Source of the DNA: Acidimicrobiales bacterium
GTDB lineage: Bacteria; Actinomycetota; Acidimicrobiia; Acidimicrobiales; SHLQ01
Assembly (NCBI GenBank): GCA_020629635.1
Contig: JAHDCX010000008.1
Coordinates: forward strand, 1-64,000
DNA: 64,000 nucleotides
Direction: 5' to 3'
This document shows positions 53,662-61,055 of this stretch, in pieces; the stretch's first letter is position 1, and each line of letters begins with the position of its first letter. Under the pieces are notes generated by a model. The model did no database searches. It had not been told where the DNA came from and saw only the letters and a program-made list of their open reading frames with translations. Position numbers and translations under genes: made by a program.

Positions 53662-55161
53662 ATGACGAGTCCGGTCCCAACGGTGTGGATACTCGGCGAC
53701 CAGCTCCGCCGAGATCGAGGAGCGCTCGCAACCTTCGAGCCCGGTGAGTGCCGTGTCCTGTTGATCGAGAGCGAGACGAAGATCTCCTCCAAGCGGTGGC
53801 ACGTGCAGCGGCTCCATCTCGTGTTGTCGGCGATGGCGCACTTTGCCGCCGAGCTTCGCACGGCGGGCTTCGAGGTCGACCACCGTCGTGCCGCCTCCTT
53901 CGACGCGGGGGTGAGTGCCCACGTGGACGAGTTCGACGTCGACGAGGTCATCGCCATGGAACCGATGTCGTGGGACGCACGGGCGCTGTTCGCTCGGCTC
54001 GACGTCCGTTCGATCGGGAACGATCAGTTCAGTTGCTCCTACACCGAGTTCGCATCGTGGGCTGAGGACCGGAAGAGCTTCAAGCTCGAGGACTTCTACC
54101 GCTGGCAGCGAACGCGCCTCGGGGTTCTCATGAACGATGACGGCACACCGGCTGGAGGCGCCTGGAACTTCGACCACGACAATCGAGAACCGCCGCCGAA
54201 GGACGGACGCTCGTGGCCGTCGATCACGGAGTTCGAGCTCGACGAGATCGATCGCGACGTGCTCGATCGCCTCCCGGACACGTGGGGCGTCGAACCGCGG
54301 GGGCTGTGGCCGGTGACCAGATCCCAAGCGCTCACCCGCCTGGAAGAGTTTGCGTCGAGTGCGCTTGTGCCCTTCGGCCCCTACGAGGACGCCATGCTCA
54401 CGGGGGAGTGGAAGCTGGCCCATTCGGTGTTGAGCTCGTCGCTGAATCTGGGTCTGCTCGATCCGATCGAGGTCATCGAACGGGTGGTCGAGGAGTGGAC
54501 GGCCGGCCGGGCCCCGATCAACAGCGTCGAGGGATTTGTCCGGCAGGTCATTGGATGGCGCGAGTACGTCTGGGGCGTGTACTGGCTGTGGATGCCCGAC
54601 TATCGAGGTCACAACGCACTCGACGCCGACCAGGCCGTCCCGCCCGTCTTTCTCGGCGAGGCGGAGACGGACATGGCGTGCGTACGCGACGTGATCGGTA
54701 AGGTCGAGCACAACGGCTTCGCCCATCACATCGAGCGGCTGATGGTGTTGGGCAATCTGGCCCTCACTCATGGGGTTGATCCGTGGGCGATGACCGAGTG
54801 GATGTGGGCGAACTTCGTCGATGGTGCCGAGTGGGTGATGTTGCCGAACGTGTTGGGGATGGCGCTGCATGCCGACGGCGGGATGATGGCCACGAAGCCC
54901 TACGCCAGCGGGGGTGCGTACATCAACAAGATGAGCAACCACTGCAAGGGCTGTGCGTTCGACCCGAAGAAGCGGGTGGGTGAGACCGCGTGTCCGTTCA
55001 CCACGCTGTACTGGGACTTCCTGGCCCGAAACGAAGCGGCCTTTCGGGGGAACCATCGCATGGGCCAACAGCTGGCTGGGATGCGGCGTCTCAAGGATCT
55101 CGATGCGGTTCGTGAACGGGCGGTCGACGTACGAGCGCGGTTGTCCTCTGGCGACTTGTGA
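53662..55161 (+). CDS. phrB: FeS-BCP/PhrB-type photolyase
   Basis: 499 residues. Opens with the family pattern TVWILGDQLRRDRGALATFE. Four cysteines at 340, 428, 431 and 444 are spaced as in Agrobacterium PhrB (350, 438, 441, 454, each ten residues later) and should hold the 4Fe-4S cluster. FAD-site segments are QVIGWREYVWGVYW and LMVLGNLALTHGVDPWAM, then GGAYINKMSNHC. Such enzymes repair (6-4) photoproducts and use a lumazine antenna. A weak stem (ACGGATG/CATCCGT at 55172-55194) follows the stop. Confidence 0.93.
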   Translation: MTSPVPTVWILGDQLRRDRGALATFEPGECRVLLIESETKISSKRWHVQRLHLVLSAMAHFAAELRTAGFEVDHRRAASFDAGVSAHVDEFDVDEVIAMEPMSWDARALFARLDVRSIGNDQFSCSYTEFASWAEDRKSFKLEDFYRWQRTRLGVLMNDDGTPAGGAWNFDHDNREPPPKDGRSWPSITEFELDEIDRDVLDRLPDTWGVEPRGLWPVTRSQALTRLEEFASSALVPFGPYEDAMLTGEWKLAHSVLSSSLNLGLLDPIEVIERVVEEWTAGRAPINSVEGFVRQVIGWREYVWGVYWLWMPDYRGHNALDADQAVPPVFLGEAETDMACVRDVIGKVEHNGFAHHIERLMVLGNLALTHGVDPWAMTEWMWANFVDGAEWVMLPNVLGMALHADGGMMATKPYASGGAYINKMSNHCKGCAFDPKKRVGETACPFTTLYWDFLARNEAAFRGNHRMGQQLAGMRRLKDLDAVRERAVDVRARLSSGDL

Positions 55162-55251
55162 CGTGACCGAAACGGATGCCGTTCACGCATCCGTGCGCCG
55201 CCTCGGCGCCGTAGGTTCGATAGGCACCGGCGACCGAAAGGCACCTCACCC

Positions 55252-55689
55252 ATGGCCCACTACGCAACACGAGTCGCAAGCGAACTCAGCCAGCAGGAGG
55301 CCTTCGACTACATGGCGGACTTCCGCAATCTGATTCTCTGGGACCCCGGCGTCTCCTCGGTCGAACAGATCGCTGGTGACGGCCCCGGCCCCGACGCGCA
55401 GTATCGAGTGAAGGTGCCCACCGGGCCACTGGTGTACAAGGTGCTCGAATTCGACGCACCCAATCGGATCGTGCTCGAAGCCAAGACGGCGACGCTGCGC
55501 AGCTACGACATCATCGAAGTCGACGTCACCGACGAAGGGTCGTCGATCCTTTACGACGCCACGCTCGAGTTGCAGGGCGTATTGGGCCTCGCGAACCCGT
55601 TGCTCGGTCTCGTCTTCGATCGGGTCGGCGACAATGCCGCCAACGGCCTCAGCAAGGCGATCGGTTCGGGAGCAGCCGTCCGGGTCTGA
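55252..55689 (+). CDS. SRPBCC/polyketide cyclase-like protein
   Basis: 145 residues. START/SRPBCC fold: SQQEAFDYMADFRNLILWDP, GPGPDAQYRVKVPTGPLVYK, RIVLEAKTATLRSYDII and a long C-terminal helix with VGDNAANGLSKAI. It likely binds a hydrophobic ligand. Single gene with a good start (ATG at 55252). No specific ligand can be inferred. Confidence 0.82.
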   Translation: MAHYATRVASELSQQEAFDYMADFRNLILWDPGVSSVEQIAGDGPGPDAQYRVKVPTGPLVYKVLEFDAPNRIVLEAKTATLRSYDIIEVDVTDEGSSILYDATLELQGVLGLANPLLGLVFDRVGDNAANGLSKAIGSGAAVRV

Positions 55690-55719
55690 CGCCGTCCATT
55701 CCGGTGGCCAGCCCGTGAG

Positions 55720-56052
55720 CTACGCCTCGGCGACGATCCAGCCGCGGCGCTGGAGCTCTGCAGCGAGATCCTCGTCGCTGAACTTCTGTAGTGCTCGCTG
55801 AGCGGACGAAGGCTTGGGAGCGACGGCCGCCGGCGGTTCCTCTGCTGCGCCGGATTCGCTTCGTTCGCGGAGTAGCTCGATGAAGTGGTCCGCCTCGTCG
55901 CGAGAGAACTTGCCGTTCGCCTGTCGCTGCGTGAAATCGAACTGGTATCGAGCCTCCCGGAAGTTCTCGAAGCCGAGATCTGCCAAGAGCTCGAGCAGCT
56001 CATCGATCTGCTTCTGCATTGCGGGTGGTCCCGACGACTGTCCAAAGGCCAT
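55720..56052 (-). CDS. Conserved actinobacterial hypothetical protein
   Basis: 110 residues, taking the ATG at 56052 (MAFGQSSGPP), the usual N-terminus of this family; an ATG at 56136 would add 28 residues overlapping the gene behind. The pattern QIDELLELLADLGFENFREA, TQRQANGKFSRDEADHFIEL and the short acidic/Pro tail before a C-terminal SAP-like helix (FSDEDLAAELQRRGW) is conserved but uncharacterised. The ending resembles a nucleic-acid-binding SAP motif. Confidence 0.65.
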   Translation of the reverse strand: MAFGQSSGPPAMQKQIDELLELLADLGFENFREARYQFDFTQRQANGKFSRDEADHFIELLRERSESGAAEEPPAAVAPKPSSAQRALQKFSDEDLAAELQRRGWIVAEA

Positions 56053-56132
56053 TCCCACAGTCTGGCCGGTCCGAGTGACATCGATCGCAATCCCGGCCGC
56101 GACGGCGGCCGCGTGATACCTCGGGCCCGGTG

Positions 56133-56930
56133 TCATTCAGACTCGACGGCGTTGGTGACGTGACGCACGAACATGTTCGCCTCGAGCTCCTTCTGGAGCG
56201 CCATGGGTATTGGCGCCCCTCCGAGGTCGACTCGCCAGGACGGAGTCATCAGGTCGACGGAGATCTCTCCGACATCATCTGGATCACCGTCGAAGAACTC
56301 GAGGAACTCGCGATGGGTTTCCTCTTTGTCAACGAAGTAGATCCCGGGTAGGTCGTTTCCAATGAGGCCTCGAACTGCGTCCCGTCCGTCGTCTCCTGCG
56401 TCCGCGTGGAGATAGATGACGCTGAGCTTGTGTCGCGGATCAGATCGATCTGTCAATACATCGATCTCATGCTTTGTCGGCTCGGTGACGGCGCGAACCG
56501 CAGGGTGGGCCGATACTTGCGAGGAGATCGCATCGGACAGCTGGCCCTGCAAGCGGAACGAGGGTGGCATGTCCTGTGCGGTAACCGTTGGGTCCCCTGC
56601 CATCTCCGGGAAGAACTCGAGAAACTCGGCGTAGGTGTCTTCCTGGTCGACGAAGGTGATCTGGTGCTTGTCGCCGATGACCTGTTCAACCGCTCGGAAG
56701 TCTGAGGCGTTCGCGTCCGCAGTGAAGAAGATCGCTGTCTCTGACTGCTCGTCGGGCCGACCGTCCGAAACCGGTTGTGATGCGTCAGGAGGCGCCGAGT
56801 AGAGGTCTTCCGACGGAGCCGTCAGCGCGTTGCCCCGCGAGGGCGACTCCGGAGATTCGCGGGTGGTACTGCAGGAGACGGTCAGCGTGAATAAGGCGAC
56901 CGCCGCTGCCACCCCTGATCGACGTCTCAT
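56133..56930 (-). CDS. Secreted lipoprotein with two FtsX-ectodomain-like repeats
   Basis: 265 residues. A lipoprotein signal (AVALFTLTVSC, Cys20) is followed by two homologous domains (about 64-150 and 170-260). Each has the pattern of the FtsX extracellular domain: IFFTADANASDF..., FVDQEDTYAEFLEFFPEM, then MPPSFRL in the first; IYLHADAGDDG..., FVDKEETHREFLEFFDG, then MTPSWRV in the second. The FtsX ectodomain normally sits between membrane helices of a divisome ABC permease and binds cell-wall hydrolases. Here it is free-standing, duplicated and lipid-anchored, with no FtsE or FtsX in the window. Confidence 0.78.
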   Translation of the reverse strand: MRRRSGVAAAVALFTLTVSCSTTRESPESPSRGNALTAPSEDLYSAPPDASQPVSDGRPDEQSETAIFFTADANASDFRAVEQVIGDKHQITFVDQEDTYAEFLEFFPEMAGDPTVTAQDMPPSFRLQGQLSDAISSQVSAHPAVRAVTEPTKHEIDVLTDRSDPRHKLSVIYLHADAGDDGRDAVRGLIGNDLPGIYFVDKEETHREFLEFFDGDPDDVGEISVDLMTPSWRVDLGGAPIPMALQKELEANMFVRHVTNAVESE

Positions 56931-57074
56931 CTTTGGAGTGTCGGCGCCGTAGCAGCGGCCCTTGACGGTCGTTCCGCTGATGCAGCGTAGAGGTCGACGG
57001 ACATCCTTTGAGCATGTCCGGCCGGGTGCGGACCGGCCAGACGTGCGAGGTGATTGTCGTCTCGCGAACGCCAG

Positions 57075-57897
57075 TCACCGATCTCCTGTCGCAACCTTGT
57101 GACCGGGACGGTGGTCTCCGTCGGGGACGGCGTTGATGATGGCCTCGGCTGCGGCGCCGCCGGCCTCGATCGTGTACTGCTCCGGCCAGACGACAACGAG
57201 GTTGTCGAGGTCGGTCGTGAAGCGTTGGTCGACGAGCTTCGCTGCAAGGTTCTCGAGCGCGAGAGCTCGGGTCCAGCCTTCGGGTCGATAGGGCTCGAAT
57301 GCGGCGCCGATTGCCTGTGGAGAGAGATTGGCCTCTTCGAGTGCGAGCCACATGTCGAACAGATCGCGGCCCTTTCTGCGTTGGTACAGCGCTCGGATCT
57401 TGGTGGCGACGAGCTCCTCGACTGCGAAGGACTTCACTTCGGCGCTTCCCTCGAACCAGGGTGAGCTGATCGCGAACGGCACCCTCGTGGTGGGGCGAGC
57501 GGGCGACCGTTCGTAGGTGTTCATCTCGATCTTGATCCTCATCCGCGCTCCGTTGAGGAAGGTCGAGTCGAGCCTGGCCTTGGGGTGACGCCTGACGTCT
57601 GTCTGCACTCGATCGAAGCCGACAGCGTCGGCCACTTCCCGAAGCGCATCGAGGACATCACCGACCCCGCCGGCTGAGCGACGGACGTAGTCGAGGTCCT
57701 CGCTGTAGCGCCATGGCCGGCCGAGCCACAGTTGGTGGAAGCACGTGCCACCTCGGAACACGAGCTCGTCACCGAGGAGGGGATGGTTCGCGATCTCGAC
57801 GATGAGGCGAGACAAGTACGAGGTCTTGTTCGACCTGCTCGTCCGTGCTCCAGGGCGCGAACTGTTGCCAGTGGGCCAGGTCGGATGCTGCGATCAC
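57075..57897 (-). pseudogene. AbiEii-type nucleotidyltransferase toxin, frameshifted
   Basis: The toxin half of an AbiE system. The core is FRGGTCFHQLWLGRPWRYSE then DLDYV, the DNA-polymerase-beta-type GGTxxxR...SxDxD motif. The C-terminal frame opens only from a TTG at 57815. Upstream, a GTG at 57897 overlaps the stop of the antitoxin gene (GTGA) and encodes the family N-terminus (DLAHWQQFAPWSTDEQVEQD) in another frame, up to about 57813. One extra base near 57812 separates the two. If real, toxin activity is lost; a sequencing error is the alternative. Confidence 0.8.
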
Positions 57898-58709
57898 AGG
57901 TCGTGCTCGACGTCGATATTGACGATGATTCGCCAGCGGTTGTCACGTTCGCCAGCGCCGCTGCCGGGTGACAAGGCCCGGAAACGGCCTTCCCTGACGG
58001 TCGCGTTCAGCGGGTCGGTGTCGATCGGGAGATGCTCCTCGCTCGACATGAAGTCGATGAGGTGGCCAGCCCGTTGCGCGACCGCTGTGGGGTAGAAGGC
58101 CGCGACATCGGCGAGCGAAGCGGGGTCGAGCATGTCGTCGTGGAGGAGATCTCCGACGATCGTGGCGACGTTGGAGAGTCCGGCGGCACGTTGGGGTGCC
58201 TCAACCAGGTCGAACACAGTGACTTCGGGGGAGGAGATCCAGATCCGCCCGGTCGGGACCGTGTGCCGCAACCGTGGCCGTTCGGCAGCGTCGGCCCGTT
58301 GGATGAACTGGAGTCGGGTACGCCCGATGGTTCGGTCGCGAAGTCGAGCCGGAGTGACGACTTGGAAGACCATGGGCGCCTGATGTGAGGCGCCGTGAAT
58401 GGCGGCGGCTGATAGCAGTCCCACGTAGTAGTCATGGCCGATGTGGGTCATCATCTGGTCGATGTAGTGGCTTCCAGGGGGTGCCCCAGCCGCCCGGTAC
58501 TCGGGCGGGACCGGAACCCACCCTCCTTTGGTGACCGATACGAACTTGGCCGCTTGGCGTGCTCGCCTGAGGCTTCGAGGGACGGCGTTGACGTCGACAC
58601 CCAGGCGTGCGGAGGCTTCCTCACTGGTGATGAAGTGTTGGCCACGACCCATGAGCTCATCGGCGAGCTGGCCCGGCGCAACGGTGGCGACGACTTTCAT
58701 GCCGTCCAA
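57894..58709 (-). CDS. AbiEi antitoxin-like regulator
   Basis: 271 residues; the start could also be the second ATG at 58700 (MKVVATVAPG). An N-terminal winged helix (HFITSEEASARLGVDVNAVP, then RSLRRARQAAKFVSV) precedes the AbiEi C-terminal domain (YYVGLLSAAAIHGASHQAPM, TVFDLVEAPQRAAG). AbiEi represses its own operon and neutralises AbiEii. An inverted repeat sits right at its promoter. The toxin gene downstream is frameshifted, so the antitoxin may persist alone. Confidence 0.9.
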   Translation of the reverse strand: MDGMKVVATVAPGQLADELMGRGQHFITSEEASARLGVDVNAVPRSLRRARQAAKFVSVTKGGWVPVPPEYRAAGAPPGSHYIDQMMTHIGHDYYVGLLSAAAIHGASHQAPMVFQVVTPARLRDRTIGRTRLQFIQRADAAERPRLRHTVPTGRIWISSPEVTVFDLVEAPQRAAGLSNVATIVGDLLHDDMLDPASLADVAAFYPTAVAQRAGHLIDFMSSEEHLPIDTDPLNATVREGRFRALSPGSGAGERDNRWRIIVNIDVEHDL

Positions 58710-58710
58710 C

Positions 58711-58745
58711 GTATCAAAAGCGTACGCCGTGGACGTGTTTGATAC
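58711..58745. promoter_or_regulatory. Inverted repeat operator ahead of abiEi
   Basis: GTATCAAA at 58711-58718 and TTTGATAC at 58738-58745 form a perfect 8-bp inverted repeat across 19 bases, directly upstream of the antitoxin start codon. AbiEi antitoxins are known to bind inverted repeats in their own promoter. It is the AT-richest word locally. Confidence 0.7.
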
Positions 58746-58928
58746 TTCAAGAGGCAGCGGGGTTAGTCGCGAAGGACAACTTGGCCCGCCAGTTCACGTG
58801 CTCAGCGACCGCGACCCACCGGTACACGTGCCAACCGCGCCCACTGCGAAAGCGTTTGACGCGGTAGGCGGCAGAGCGGAGGTGGGGTCAGTCTTGCCAC
58901 TCGAGCGGCGCCGCCGGGTCGTCAGAGC

Positions 58929-59169
58929 CTCGAACTCTCCGGCCGCTGGTACGGCACCCTCGCCGCCGAAGTCGGCCTGACCGGACCCATCGACCCCGAC
59001 CACTTCCGCGCCGTGCTCGAAGGCGTCCGCCCCGCCACCGGCACCTCGCTCACCGAGCACCGAGTCCACATGCCCGGGCTCGACACCACCATTCGAACAC
59101 GCCCTCGAGCGAGCCGAAGAGGTCGTCGTCGCGGTCCTCAAGCCCGAGGCCACCGACGAGACCGGATGA
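58929..59169 (+). pseudogene. Relaxase-like fragment (mobile element remnant)
   Basis: The segment at 58929-59072 reads LELSGRWYGTLAAEVGLTGP, then DPDHFRAVLEGVRPATGTSL, which resembles the N-terminal region of MobF/TrwC conjugative relaxases. After a frame change the rest (59092-59169) reads FEHALERAEEVVVAVLKPE and stops at TGA. Neither part is a complete gene, and they may be joined by deletion. The remainder of 58746-58928 shows no gene. It lies about 90 bases from the tRNA-Lys fragment, consistent with the wreck of an integrative element. Confidence 0.5.
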
Positions 59170-59206
59170 CGGACCTGATGTGACCACGGGGGCGGCCCGT
59201 AACGTC

Positions 59207-59249
59207 GAAACCCCAGGCGGCCCCAAAACAGGGCCTGATCTGGGGTTTC
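59207..59249. terminator. Two-tier hairpin next to the tRNA-Lys fragment
   Basis: GAAACCCCAG and CTGGGGTTTC pair over 10 bp, with a second inner stem GGCCC/GGGCC. On the minus strand it lies directly after the tRNA-Lys 3' end, which suggests it was the terminator of the original tRNA gene and moved or stayed with the attachment site. Confidence 0.65.
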
Positions 59250-59255
59250 TCGGTG

Positions 59256-59298
59256 TACGCCCCCTGGGACTTGAACCCAGAACCTGCGGATTAAGAGC
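59256..59298 (-). pseudogene. 3' half of tRNA-Lys (CUU): probable attachment site
   Basis: Reading the minus strand: CTCTTAATCCGCAGG, the variable loop, the T arm CTGGGTTCAAGTCCCAG and the acceptor strand, i.e. anticodon loop to 3' end of a tRNA-Lys(CTT). The 5' half is missing; the sequence upstream cannot pair with the anticodon stem. A tRNA fragment running from the anticodon loop to the 3' end is the classic att core left by a tyrosine-recombinase integration. No full tRNA-Lys is in the window. Confidence 0.75.
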
Positions 59299-59380
59299 AG
59301 CCGAAGGCCGGTTTCGACCCGTACCGGCTGGTGGCGAGAAGTACCGCCTGAACTGGGGAAACGTGTGCTTTCGGATCGTG

Positions 59381-59456
59381 GCTCATCCCGTCCGATCCCT
59401 GTGGATAACCTGTGATCACGGAACTGTTGTGACCACCTCGTGACCACGGGATGAGC
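59381..59456. repeat. GTGAYCAC repeats inside an 11-bp inverted repeat
   Basis: GCTCATCCCGT at 59381-59391 and ACGGGATGAGC at 59446-59456 are perfect inverted arms. Between and into the right arm lie GTGATCAC (59412), GTGACCAC (59429) and GTGACCAC (59440). A fourth GTGACCAC is at 59180, on the other side of the tRNA fragment. Such small repeats near an att core look like integrase or excisionase arm sites. The gap 59300-59518 has no gene. Confidence 0.45.
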
Positions 59457-59518
59457 TCCCTGCCTGCCGTCCCGGGTATCGAAGTCCGGCGTTTCGCCGG
59501 TGTTCGGTACCCGGGGCG

Positions 59519-60268
59519 TCACTCGCCGATCCGGTCGAGCGCAGCCCGCACCCGAGCAAGGCAGTCGTCGGGCGAGTCAAGGTCGGAGGCTTGGTGCCCG
59601 AGCTCCGTTTGCCACGACGAGGCGACCGAGCGGGGAACGGTGCGCTCGAGATTGGCGGCCCCGGGAGTGAATCCGGCGATCGGGCGCACGAGGGTGACTG
59701 CAGTTTCGTCAATGTGTCCGGCGTCGGCGAGTGCTGCGAGGTCGTAGAGGTCGCGAGGGGTGTGGCGGTCGAACCAGGCCATGAGCTTCATCGCGGCGAA
59801 GCCGCTGGGCGTCGGGACTCTGAGATCGACCGAGGGCGAGAGGTCCGAGTAGCGGAGCTGCACAGGCTCGATGGTGAAGGGAATCGCCTGCCATTCCTGC
59901 CTTCGGGCGAATTGCACCTTGACCTCGAGGTCGTCGGCGGTGAGATTCCACGTTTCGACCTGGTGCTGGGAGCCGAGGCCGGTCCAGGTGAGGTTCGGGA
60001 ACTCGCGACGGAGCCGTCTGGTGACGTGAGTTCGGAGACCGGCGCCGTCGGTGGGCGAGTCGACGAGCAGGTCGATGTCTTCGGACAGGCGGAGGTCGGG
60101 CAGCCACGTGCGGCAGAGCGCTGTGCCGCCGAAGAATGTGACGCGGTTGCTGTCGGGCCAGTCGGCGATTGCGGCGAGTACGTGGCTGATGAGGTGGTCG
60201 CGGATGATCTGGCTATCTGGCGCGCCGAACCGCCCGGCGACAGCTTCGATCTCGGCGCGGTCGATCAT
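59519..60268 (-). CDS. AbiEii-like nucleotidyltransferase toxin (second locus)
   Basis: 249 residues. Nucleotidyltransferase motif FFGGTALCRTWLPDLRLSED, then IDLLVD (GGTALxR...SEDID), and the C-terminal DLYDLAAL segment typical of AbiEii. The N-terminal helix DSQIIRDHLISHVLAAI is intact, so this copy is complete. Coupled to its antitoxin by ATGA. It should be a bacteriostatic GTP-using toxin of a type IV toxin-antitoxin system. Confidence 0.88.
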   Translation of the reverse strand: MIDRAEIEAVAGRFGAPDSQIIRDHLISHVLAAIADWPDSNRVTFFGGTALCRTWLPDLRLSEDIDLLVDSPTDGAGLRTHVTRRLRREFPNLTWTGLGSQHQVETWNLTADDLEVKVQFARRQEWQAIPFTIEPVQLRYSDLSPSVDLRVPTPSGFAAMKLMAWFDRHTPRDLYDLAALADAGHIDETAVTLVRPIAGFTPGAANLERTVPRSVASSWQTELGHQASDLDSPDDCLARVRAALDRIGE

Positions 60269-60897
60269 GGCCGGGGTCGACCGAGCATCGTGCGAAGCCT
60301 GTGCAGCGTCTTGATGCCTCGTGTCGACTCAGCGATCTCGTCGATCAAATCCCAGTCGATCCGGTCGGCGAGTCGGCGGATCATCTCGGTTCGGGCCTCG
60401 TCAGTGATGTTCCAGGCCGGTCGGTTACGACAGAGATCGAGCGCAGTGTGCTCGATGCTGGTCGCCCAACCGGGGCCGAGGTCTGTCTCGACGCGGACGG
60501 TGTCCAGCTTGTCGATGTTTCGCTCGACGAATCGGATCTCGCCGAGGATTGTCTGGCGTGGTCGGCGTTGGTCGGGCACGGCGACGAATGCGGTGCCGAG
60601 CGCACGGGGGTAGCAGCGGTGGGCGCGAGCTGCCGACGGTCCCACGAGCGCTACCTCGTCAGGCGAGTGCAGTGCCGCCGCGATGCCGAGAGCGGCCCCC
60701 TCGATCGAGGGCCTCCACGTGGTCTGGGCACCGCGCCGGTCTTCGGGCACCAGCGCGTAGAAGCCCTTCGTGAGGGCGAGCACCGTGCCGACTTCGGCCA
60801 GTCGCTGGAGTTCGGCATCGGGACGGTCGAGCGCGAACGATCTCGTTCGGCCGACCCGAAGCTGACGCCTCGCCAGCTGTTCGACAACTTGCGTCAT
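60265..60897 (-). CDS. AbiEi-like antitoxin (second locus)
   Basis: 210 residues. An N-terminal wHTH-like part (LAEVGTVLALTKGFYALVPE) is followed by an AbiEi domain (ALGIAAALHSPDEVALVGPS, ATSIEHTALDLCRNRP). Less similar to the first antitoxin than expected for a recent duplicate, so the two loci are separate acquisitions. The inverted repeat upstream is a good autoregulatory operator. Confidence 0.87.
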   Translation of the reverse strand: MTQVVEQLARRQLRVGRTRSFALDRPDAELQRLAEVGTVLALTKGFYALVPEDRRGAQTTWRPSIEGAALGIAAALHSPDEVALVGPSAARAHRCYPRALGTAFVAVPDQRRPRQTILGEIRFVERNIDKLDTVRVETDLGPGWATSIEHTALDLCRNRPAWNITDEARTEMIRRLADRIDWDLIDEIAESTRGIKTLHRLRTMLGRPRP

Positions 60898-60910
60898 CTG
60901 ACGATTGTAC

Positions 60911-60942
60911 GCAGTAACGCGGTCTTTAGCCCGCGTTACTGC
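60911..60942. promoter_or_regulatory. 12-bp inverted repeat operator of the second abiE locus
   Basis: GCAGTAACGCGG and CCGCGTTACTGC are perfect inverted copies around the loop TCTTTAGC, placed 14 bases upstream of the antitoxin start. Position and symmetry fit binding by the AbiEi-like protein; a hairpin in the 5' leader is the alternative. Confidence 0.7.
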
Positions 60943-60976
60943 ACGGAATCGGAATCACACCCATGTGATTCGTTGG

Positions 60977-61041
60977 GTCCGTGGGCTACGCTCCAGCTTG
61001 CGCAGAGCGCCGCCGAGGCGGCTGGAGCGTAGCCCACGGAC
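60977..61041. repeat. Perfect 21-bp inverted repeat
   Basis: Arms at 60977-60997 and 61021-61041 are exact inverted copies (beginning GTCCGTGGGC and ending GCCCACGGAC) around a 23-base loop. It lies between the promoter side of the second AbiE locus and the 3' end of the CBS-HEPN gene, so it can stop transcription of that gene. A short-palindrome mobile element is also possible. One copy seen. Confidence 0.75.
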
Positions 61042-61055
61042 CTGCAGGGATCCCG

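Noticed and set aside
57900-58095. A small plus-strand gene over the AbiE junction
   Set aside because: The plus-strand frames here are shadows of the antitoxin and toxin genes, whose families are clear on the minus strand.
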